A DNA stretch of 26,203 nucleotides, from NCBI GenBank assembly GCA_903813345.2, contig CAIIXF020000118.1, positions 1-26,203 on the forward strand. The letters run 5' to 3'. The notes below the pieces were generated by a model. The model saw only the letters and a list, made by a program, of their open reading frames with translations, was not told where the DNA came from and ran no database searches. This DNA comes from Owenia fusiformis (Eukaryota; Annelida; Polychaeta; Sabellida; Oweniidae). A program made the position numbers and the translations under genes. Of this stretch, positions 19,751 to 26,203 are shown in pieces (positions within the stretch are counted from its first letter, which is position 1; each line of letters starts with the position of its first letter).

Positions 19751-20604
19751 CAACGAAAATGGGACTTCTGCGCATGTTAAAATTTTTCGTCAAAACTCAA
19801 CTTTTGTTCAAGTTGATACGATTGTCTTTCGAACTAGAGACTTACCTCATTCGAAAGATCATAAAAGACTTTATCTATACTGAAAATCTTAGATCCAAAC
19901 ATAGTAGAATACGCCGTCAGTCCGCATTTGATTTTTTGAAGTGAGTTTCGTAGATCGTCAGATTTCTCCGACTGATATCGGGTTATCTCAAACTGGTTCG
20001 TTTATAAATACGAATTTGTTTACCGTTGTAAGGCGCATGCGCAAAATTGATTTATAAACCTTATTGGTTGATGGTTTTTCTCCTGCGCATGCGTGAAGTC
20101 TGATGAACACTTATGACGAAGACCGGAGCAAACATTACTAGCTCTTGAACGAAATTCCAAGATTCAGGTCATTTCGCCGTGTTTGCTAAGCGTGTATACG
20201 TGAATGACAAGCTGTTTTGAGTAGATCGGGTACCTGTTTTAGACACAACATTGATTTAGCTTGACATTGATGTGCACATTGGCACTTTTGAGCATGTTAA
20301 TACAAGTTTTTACACTCTTAGCACGAGACGGGTTTTCGAAAAATCTGTTATCTGATTCACTCGATTATCGTATGGATATGTATTTCTGCTGACATTTCAA
20401 CACCACATCACATAGAATTACGATGCAGAATGATAATAAAACACAAAACAACTACTAAATTCCACTTGTTATTTCACAGGAGGTAAAAATGCAAACTGCC
20501 TAGATTCTTTGTAAGGGTCGTCAGACATCGGATTGGCCGCCATATTTGAAATGAAAATATCACTAAATAAAGGTCTGCGCATGCCTCAACATTTCGACTG
20601 AATG
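19751..20604. mobile_element. TA-flanked 854-bp element inserted in the LINE endonuclease
   Basis: TA at 19749-19750 and 20605-20606 bracket the insert. Ignoring the insert plus one TA makes the LINE frame continuous (GTA directly followed by TCA) exactly where the endonuclease motif leading to the catalytic Glu is expected, which fixes the boundaries. Termini are only weakly inverted: CAACGAAAATG on the left, and CATTCAGTCGAAATG on the minus strand at the right. Both ends carry CTGCGCATG-type palindromes 17-22 bp inside. Two more NRF1-like sites lie internally, GCGCATGCGC at 20033-20042 and TGCGCATGCGT at 20084-20094. No transposase was found. The TA target suggests a Tc1/mariner-type MITE. 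Confidence 0.8.
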
Positions 20605-20606
20605 TA

Positions 20607-21465
20607 TCAATTGTGGGACTTTGTGAGACTGGAAATTTGACCACTATATCAATCAAAGATAATTTCTTGCTGAATGGATTTCATAATCCATTATACAATC
20701 AAAATAATCGAGGACTTTTGATCTATATAAATAACAACATTTTATTTAACGAAAGACCCGACTTGAATACAAATTACTCCCTATGGGCCGAACTGAGAAT
20801 TAAACATAAAACCTTTTTGTATGGAGTTTTTTATCGCTCACCCTCACAGTCAGTAAATGAGAGAGGTGAATTTATGAAACGTTTGACAATTAACATAAAA
20901 CAGGCAATATCACGAAATGCAGATGGAATCATTTTGAATGGTGACTTCAACGCTAAATGTAAACAGTGGCTTCTCAATGGGGATGAAGATAGAAACGGAA
21001 AAATTTTAAATGATATATTTTTTGATAACGATTTTGACCAGTTAATAAAAGAACCAACAAGAATCACACCAACATCTGCTACTTGCATTGATCTCACAGT
21101 CACTAATGTCCCAGGTCTTATAAATTCTTCTACTGTAATCGAACCTATAGGCTCATCAGACCATTGTTCAATTTTTACTCAACTCGATGTACTATTAAAT
21201 AGAGAGGAAGATCAATTTAAACTTATTTGGAAATATGATACTGCAAATAAAGATGCCTTGAACCTTGAAATTGAGAAAATAAACTGGGCTAATTTTTTTA
21301 CTCAAAACCATGATATGAACACTTTAAATGATCAATTTACTGATACAATTCTCACCATCTTTAAAAAGCATATCCCTCACAAAATGAAAAGAATTAAAGC
21401 GAATGATAGACCTTGGTTCAATGAGAGTATATCATGCGATCCAGAAAAAGAAAAAACTCTATGTT
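20607..21465 (+). pseudogene. LINE endonuclease domain, main part
   Basis: Numbering from the GTG codon at 20613, the frame holds the catalytic Glu in GLCETGN (E5). It continues with GLLIYINNNI, the VFYRSPSQS motif (72-80), IILNGDFNAK with D111 and N113, TCIDLTVTN with D160, and SSDHCSIF with D183-H184. With the Asn before the insertion, all APE-type catalytic positions are kept. The domain nicks the target DNA to prime reverse transcription. The frame runs 284 codons to a stop after a frameshift near 21420-21435, where the family's PWFN-(x)n-KK.LY.KFK linker changes frame. Confidence 0.85.
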
Positions 21466-21684
21466 AAATTCAAGAAAAGCAATCTTCCTGAACATTATAC
21501 AGCATATAAGAATCAGACTAAAGCTGTCAAGAACCTTATTTTAGAAACCAAAGCAAAATTTACATCAGATCAAATAGAAAGTCTAAATGGAGAAACACAT
21601 GCAAGTGACAAATTTTGGCAACTTATAAAAAAGTTTTTAGGTAACTGGAACTACCTGTTTGACCAGTCAGGAGAAAGCTACTGA
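21430..21684 (+). pseudogene. LINE linker between endonuclease and reverse transcriptase
   Basis: After the frameshift the text continues as AIQKKKKLYVKFKK, then YKNQTKAVKNLILETK and SDKFWQLIKKFLG, the usual basic linker. It breaks again near 21655, where the next frame resumes with TSQEKATEFQKYFSNMY. The stretch that normally lies between them is shortened, so a small deletion probably caused the second shift. Confidence 0.75.
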
Positions 21685-22393
21685 ATTTCAAAAATATTTC
21701 TCTAATATGTATCACTTAGAACCAGATGCATTGAATAATAATATTCATTTTCCTGACAGATGCAATAACAAATTAGAGAACATTGACTTTGACCAACAGG
21801 AAATTATCTCTATAATTAAGGATCTTGACCCCTCAAAAGCAAATGGTCCAGATGGAGTTACAATAAAAATGCTCCAGCTATGCAGGAATACTATTTCTGT
21901 GCCACTTAATATACTTTTTCATAAAATTTTGACCACATGTAATTTTCCCCAGAACTGGAAATTAGGGGATATCTGCCCAATATTTAAAAAGAAAAATAAG
22001 AATGACATAAGAAATTATAGACCTATATCTCTTCTCAGTATTACTTCCAAAATATTAGAACGAATTGTCTACTCTAGGATGTACGAACATTTAAATGAAA
22101 ATAACTTATTGTATAAATACCAGTCCGGCTTTTTGAAAGGGCACAGCAATGAGTTACAACTGTTAGCCATCCAAAACCTAATTTGGCGCAATTTTAGCGA
22201 CGGCAATGATACACGTGCAATTTTTTGGGATATTTCGGCCGCTTTTGACCGTGTCCCCCATTACCTTCTTCTAAAAAAGTTGAAAGCGTATTGATTTTCA
22301 GGAAACTTATTAGTTTTTCTAAAATCTTATTTGACTGATAGAAGTGTCAAAGTAACTGTGAATGGCAAATGTTCTGACACCTCTCCTAGCAAC
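21659..22393 (+). pseudogene. LINE reverse transcriptase, N-terminal half
   Basis: Numbering from 21659: DPSKANGPDGV (57-67), FPQNWKLGDICPIFKK, IRNYRPISLLSITSKILER (117-135), YQSGFLKGHSNELQLL, and motif A as FWDISAAFDRVPH with the first catalytic Asp at 191. At 22292-22294 a TGA replaces what is normally a Gly codon (KAY, stop, FSGNLL). In-frame text then continues as FLKSYLTDRSVKVTVNGK until about 22393, where recognisable sequence ends before the PQGS and FADD motifs. The enzyme would be inactive. Confidence 0.88.
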
Positions 22394-22524
22394 TACATAA
22401 TCTTAAAATTTTTCTAGAATAGTTTGCTTGTAAGGTTGGGCAAACCGTCTATTACGTTGATAGCATAAGATGTTGATTTTGCGAAGCTTTTACGTGCTGA
22501 TTCTACAATGTACAGTAACATATA
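22394..22524. other. Junction between the LINE and the candidate LTR element
   Basis: These 131 bases match neither the LINE RT continuation nor an obvious LTR. They could be the true LTR start, LINE sequence too decayed to read, or a deletion scar. Confidence 0.3.
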
Positions 22525-23111
22525 TGTAAGGGTGCCAGAATGTAGTCCACTATACAGTAAACAAAGGAGTATGATCAACTCAATTCATCTGATAAACACT
22601 ACATGAAGTGTTTTCTATGCAATCAAAAGCCTCCAAATTGTGTTGATAAGAGCATTGCGATGCTTTTCAGTTTCAAGCAGGATTTAGTACATTCTGACCA
22701 ATTGTATTTTCAGACTTATTCATTTCATGATTATGTAATACTGACCTACTTATCTGTTTAGCATGTCTTTAAAAATGGACTGATCCAGTTGACTCGCCTG
22801 GAGACGCCATATTGCAAAAACATGGCAGCCATATTTTTTGATAAAGTCAGAAGATTTGTTATTATGTTTTCCTTGTATGTGAATGCATTTCCTGACTAAA
22901 GAGACACTGTAATGTATATGGAACTAAACGTTTAAAGTTTATCAAAAGATGGCACTAGAGTATAGTAAACTAGACTCAAAACTGAAAAGTGCAATCAGAG
23001 AAGCCAATTGTGATTTTAAAAAGAACAGTCAGTTCACAAAGAGAAGTCAAAGCATCCACATGTAAATATTATGTGAAGATATAAAACAAGATAGATAATA
23101 ACAACATTACA
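22525..23111 (+). repeat. Candidate 5' LTR of the gag-bearing retrotransposon
   Basis: The segment begins TGTAAGGGTGCCAG and ends AACATTACA, giving TGTAA/TTACA inverted termini as in LTRs. TGATGGCGGCAAACGACAAG follows immediately, which offers a TGG-starting primer-binding-site candidate two to three bases downstream. A TATA-like ATATAAAA lies near 23078. The partner LTR would be to the right of this window, so the call rests on termini and position only. Confidence 0.35.
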
Positions 23112-23752
23112 TGATGGCGGCAAACGACAAGAACCACGCTTCAAGCGCTACACAAGCAATAAGGACGAGGTTATATAATTGCTATTTTGATCTAGAGACT
23201 TTGATGTGAACTCAAGACAACGAACTTTATTCAAGATCTGAAGCAGATCAGAAAGAACTTTTCTAAGAAACTAAGAAAGAAGCAAGTCTAAGAAATTCAG
23301 AGTAAAAGGAGAGTCACAGAAGTCACAAAAGGCAAATTTTGAAATTGAAAACTGAAGTTCTAGCAACATTTTGAAAAATCAGTTCACTGCACAGTAGCAT
23401 AGATTTTTACAATTAGCAAACAGTGGCAAATTCAATAGCAACGTACAACATTGGAAAATCACACATTTGAAATTTCATATGCATTTACATGTAATTTGGA
23501 AAGCTTTTTCTTGAAGTACACAGTTTATAAGTACAGAGTTTTTTCAATTTGAGAGTAGGATAAGAATTTTGCATAGAAAGTTTTTCACATGTACAGTGTA
23601 TTCAAGTGTTTTATATGAAGGTATTATTAGCTAGATAGCCAATCAGTAGTCATGCAACAATAGGCTAGGTTAGATTACATGGTTAAAACAAAAGAGTAGT
23701 TAGGATAGTTAGTTCTCAATTTTTCACACATAAATCTGAATGCATTTGTGCA

Positions 23753-23838
23753 AGGTCAAGTTGACCCAGTGAGTGAATTATGTATGCCTAGTTTTTGTTG
23801 ACACAAACCCATATAAGGCAATAAGGTCAAGCTGACCA
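23753..23838. promoter_or_regulatory. Pair of estrogen-response-element-like palindromes
   Basis: AGGTCAAGTTGACCC (23753-23767) and AGGTCAAGCTGACCA (23824-23838) both match GGTCA-n3-TGACC, spaced 71 bp apart. Whether any receptor binds is unknown. Confidence 0.4.
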
Positions 23839-23918
23839 AAAGGTAAACGAACAGTTACTGAAGTACAGTACCTGAAGTGAAACTAGCAAAACTTTCAACT
23901 TAGCTATTTATCTGCTAT

Positions 23919-23990
23919 CAATTAGCAAGCAAGCAAGCAATTGCTTGCTTGCTAATTGAATAATCAATTAGCAAGCAAGCAAGCAATTAG
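23919..23990. repeat. AAGC microsatellite palindrome plus direct copy
   Basis: CAATTAGCAAGCAAGC with extra units (23919-23940) is followed directly by its reverse complement ending GCTAATTG (23941-23958). Another forward copy lies at 23965-23990. The left arm carries one additional 4-bp unit. Confidence 0.9.
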
Positions 23991-24247
23991 CGACAGTGCA
24001 TTTTATTGGTTCATCATTGGTGAAAATCCATCAATTGGTAAATCATAGGTGAATTATCATAGTAAATAATTGCAAATAACAGCATAACATAAATTTGATA
24101 TCATATTTAGAACTTAGCACACATATATTGTGTTAATAAATTGTTAACTACATTAGGTTTACAACAAAAGTCTAATTGAATATTCATAAACAAAAAAAAA
24201 GTTTGCACTTGCAATTGTTTACAACATTGTGATATTTAGGTTATATA

Positions 24248-25240
24248 CAGGGTGTCCAAAAAAACAAGACCGTAAGAAAGTTGAATAACTCAGTCAATTT
24301 TGCATATTTTGCCTTGAAATTTTAGAATTATTTAGTTCATTTGATGTGAATTTTGTTCTGAAAGTTTGATGATAATCTGTTCATCGTGTCAAAAATTACA
24401 GTCCTTTCCAAAACATGCTCAAAGTGGGAACTTCTCCTCTCTATGCACAAACGAATCCTGCGAACAAAGTTGTTAATGACCCTTACCTATATACATTAAT
24501 GTGGATGGTAAATATTGGGGTAGTCATTGCCCTCTTAAGATTGTTAGGGGCCTGTCAGTATACACATTGGCTTTGAGAAATCCTCAAAGATAAAAATTTG
24601 GGGGATTTAGATCAGGCGAATGAGCTGCCCATATGGTTTCCGTTCTGCAACTGATGAGCTGACCACCAAAGCATTGCCTAAACCATTTCAGCATATCATT
24701 TGCAGTGTTGGGGTGGTATTGGCTTGTTGAAACCACTGCTTAATTATCTCCTTAGATGTCCCTTCTGGTGCTTAGTGACCTCCAAAACTTGGTGAGAACT
24801 TACTGGTCCTTGTTCATGGTGATAGCAAGTCCCCAGTCACCTTCGAACCAAAAGAGACTGATGATTCCATGTTTCCTCATTGCCACCCAGGCAGTGCATT
24901 GTTCAGAATGCAATGGATGCTGTATTACTTCATCAGGAGGATGTAAGCCCCAGTAGCAATTGCCCTTGGATCAAACTTGTCTATTCAGAAAGGCATGTGT
25001 GTAGGAGGATCATCAACAACTTTGTTCGCTGGATTGAATTGTGCATAGAGATGAGATTTGCACATTTGGGGCATGTTTTGCAAGGAGCTGTAGTTTTTGA
25101 CTCAATTGGTAGATTATTATCAAACTTTCACAACAAAATTCACATTGAATGAACTAAATAATTCTGAAATTTCAAGGCAAAATATGCAAAATTGACCGAG
25201 TTATTTAACTTTCTTACGGTCCTGTTTTTTGGACACCCTG
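24248..25240 (-). mobile_element. Rearranged mariner-type element with 3'-end sequence at both termini
   Basis: CAGGGTGTCCAAAAAA ends are flanked by TA (24246-24247 and 25241-25242), total 993 bp. Inverted arms of about 235 bp (24248-24484 and 25006-25240) include not only the TIR but also the coding end of the transposase. The C-terminal motif INNFVR, then CIE, then HVL is read on the minus strand in the left arm and on the plus strand in the right arm. The body in between encodes the middle of the transposase on the minus strand. The normal 5' end has thus been replaced by an inverted copy of the 3' end. Confidence 0.85.
24426..24945 (-). pseudogene. Mariner-type transposase, C-terminal half, inactivated
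   Basis: Minus-strand reading across several frames gives HPPDEVIQHPLHSEQCTAW, RKHGIISLFWFEGDWG, WFQQ followed by Ala where the second catalytic Asp is expected, TANDMLKWFRQCFGGQLIS, and HSPDLNPPNFYL where the third catalytic Asp is replaced by Asn. The region carrying the first Asp and the N-terminal DNA-binding domain are absent. Several stops and at least two frameshifts occur. These residues identify a Tc1/mariner-superfamily transposase that cannot catalyse cut-and-paste transposition. Confidence 0.85.
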
Positions 25241-25346
25241 TATTATCAATCAATGTGTAGGTTAGCATCACCACGTCCACAACACATGTTTTAACAGATA
25301 TTCAACCAGTAGCCATTACTGATTTTATTATGTTAAGTTAGTGATT

Positions 25347-26203
25347 ATGCCTATAGACACTAGAGCTAAAACGTACTCTGATAAGCCTGAGCAAGGTAAC
25401 GATAAAAAAAATAATAACATGAGTAAGCCACAAGGAGCTCAAAGTAAAGAAGAACCTTACAAGGAAACTATGGAGGAATCTGAAGATTTTCTTAGTGATG
25501 AAGATGATCTGACCAAGATGGAAGATCCAACTAAGATGAAATATCCATACATGATGCAAGATCCAGATGCCCAACCAAAGATGGAAGGACTTGGTGTTCA
25601 CCAAGGAACAGATACCACTAGGATGATGCAGCTCATGATGGACATGTTCCTTAAGAACAATGAAGCAACTGAGCGAAGACTCCGGGACATGGAGAGGACT
25701 CGCCTTGAAGAAATAAAACAGGAACGTGAAGAAAGAAGACGCCTTGAAGAAATAAGGGCACAAGAAAGACAACAAGAACGTGAGGATCAAAGGAAACTCA
25801 TAGAACAATTAAGAAAAGACAAAGAACACGAAGGAAAACGAGACCCATTCATCACAAAACTGAAGGATGCGGATGATATTGAGGACTTCTTAACAGTTTT
25901 CGAGAGAACAGCCACAATGTGCAATTGGAAACTTGAACATTGGACTTTGAAACTTGCTCCAGCACTATCTGGGAAGGCCCAAGCTGCATATGTTAGTCTC
26001 AACACAGAAGATGCCATGAACTACGAAACAGTAAAAGCAGCTATACTGAAGTGGTACTCCATCAATGAGGAGGCGTACAGAATCCGTTTCAGAAGTCTTA
26101 AACGAACTGATGATGAAGGTATTAAAGCCTTTGCAGTACGTTTGACTGATGTATTTAACAAGTGGTCCATAGATGCAACTACAATAGAAGGCTTAGTCGA
26201 TTT
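25347..26203 (+). CDS. Retrotransposon gag-like protein (Ty3/Gypsy type), partial
   Basis: The ATG at 25347 follows an in-frame TGA about 27 bases upstream and opens 285 codons to the window edge without interruption. Residues 1-95 are acidic and Met-rich. Residues about 95-165 are a highly charged coiled coil (Glu/Arg/Gln heptads such as RRLEEIRAQERQQERED). From about 170 comes the capsid-type fold of metazoan gag: DADDIEDFLTVFERTA, then WKLEHWTLKLAPALSGKAQ, AAYVSLN, YETVKAAILKWYSINEEAYR and RFRSLKR. This pattern is shared with Gmr1-like Ty3/Gypsy elements and with SCAN-related domains. Nucleocapsid, protease and polymerase would lie to the right. The open frame suggests a younger copy than its LINE and mariner neighbours, or a retained gag-derived gene. 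Confidence 0.85.
   Translation, partial: MPIDTRAKTYSDKPEQGNDKKNNNMSKPQGAQSKEEPYKETMEESEDFLSDEDDLTKMEDPTKMKYPYMMQDPDAQPKMEGLGVHQGTDTTRMMQLMMDMFLKNNEATERRLRDMERTRLEEIKQEREERRRLEEIRAQERQQEREDQRKLIEQLRKDKEHEGKRDPFITKLKDADDIEDFLTVFERTATMCNWKLEHWTLKLAPALSGKAQAAYVSLNTEDAMNYETVKAAILKWYSINEEAYRIRFRSLKRTDDEGIKAFAVRLTDVFNKWSIDATTIEGLVD

Larger units (their letters stand above)
19160..22393 (+). mobile_element. Degenerate non-LTR retrotransposon (LINE) with APE endonuclease and partial RT
   Basis: Pieces in order are: an N-terminal hydrophobic segment (19179-19526), a 2A-like motif (19604-19627), the endonuclease start (19628-19750), a foreign insertion (19751-20604), the rest of the endonuclease (20607-about 21430), a linker (about 21430-21684) and the first half of the reverse transcriptase (21659-22393). 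At least three frame breaks and one nonsense codon make it inactive. Coding similarity stops near 22393, before the FADD-type catalytic motif, so the 3' half of the RT and the 3' UTR are missing. That is unusual, since LINE copies normally lose their 5' end. The architecture fits the CR1/L2-like assemblage; the clade is inferred. Confidence 0.88.
23112..24247 (+). other. Untranslated leader of the candidate LTR element
   Basis: No coding frame is conserved. Two palindromic nuclear-receptor-type sites lie at 23753-23767 and 23824-23838. An AAGC-repeat palindrome lies at 23919-23990. A TA-flanked mariner derivative interrupts the leader from 24248. Confidence 0.4.

Noticed and set aside
24756-25152. 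Two plus-strand ORFs within the mariner
   Set aside because: They are mostly antisense to the transposase body. Only the last part of the second reads transposase C-terminus, because of the inverted duplicate, and it is not a separate gene.
25338-25808. 156-codon minus-strand ORF, hydrophobic and Phe-rich
   Set aside because: It is antisense to the gag frame; its apparent membrane character comes from the reverse complement of Glu/Lys-rich codons.
1-26203. tRNA genes or tRNA-derived SINE boxes
   Set aside because: I looked for GGTTCRANNCC-type B boxes paired with A boxes and found none convincing.

Overview
This is a eukaryotic nuclear window: AT-rich, intron-bearing and dominated by transposable-element debris. 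A TRIM-type RING/B-box gene, LINEs with an endonuclease plus a 2A-like motif, a Ty3/Gypsy-type gag, long-TIR Tc1/mariner derivatives and several satellite arrays together suggest a marine invertebrate, most likely a mollusc or another lophotrochozoan. That placement is inference. I see no prokaryotic operon, CRISPR array, rRNA or tRNA.

Region 1-7250 holds the host genes, all on the minus strand. A TRIM E3 ligase exon runs off the left edge (1-1004). A second, unrecognised gene ends at 5031; its last two exons (6878-6735 and 5368-5031) share phase-1 junctions, and a weaker third exon may lie at 7247-7074. Between the two genes are a LINE 3' remnant (about 1420-1740) and a long-TIR element (1743-4068). 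The left TIR of that element is split by a later insertion, and its interior carries an exon-like coding piece.

Region 7250-16000 is gene-poor. It holds a roughly 1-kb TA-flanked mariner-type non-autonomous element (7744-8750) and three unrelated tandem arrays: about 95-105 bp units at 9.5-10.1 kb, about 165-170 bp units at 11.3-12.3 kb, and about 235 bp units at 14.2-15.9 kb. An intact LINE ORF1 (12619-13389) stands there without an ORF2.

Region 16000-19150 has a possible piggyBac remnant, a CRE/ETS-rich promoter-like patch (17.28-17.36 kb) and a 474-bp fold-back inverted repeat (17661-18134).

Region 19150-26203 is a nested stack. A LINE (N-terminal hydrophobic part, degraded 2A motif, endonuclease, first half of the reverse transcriptase) is interrupted by an 854-bp TA-flanked element and ends abruptly near 22.39 kb. 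After it comes a candidate LTR retrotransposon: LTR about 22525-23111, leader, then a gag ORF from 25347 running off the right edge. A dead, rearranged mariner sits inside the leader (24248-25240). I found no new functional system. The more unusual signals are the mariner whose 5' end is replaced by an inverted copy of its 3' end, the exactly mapped insertion in the LINE endonuclease, the decayed 2A motif, and RFX X-box-like palindromes shared by two unrelated repeat families.
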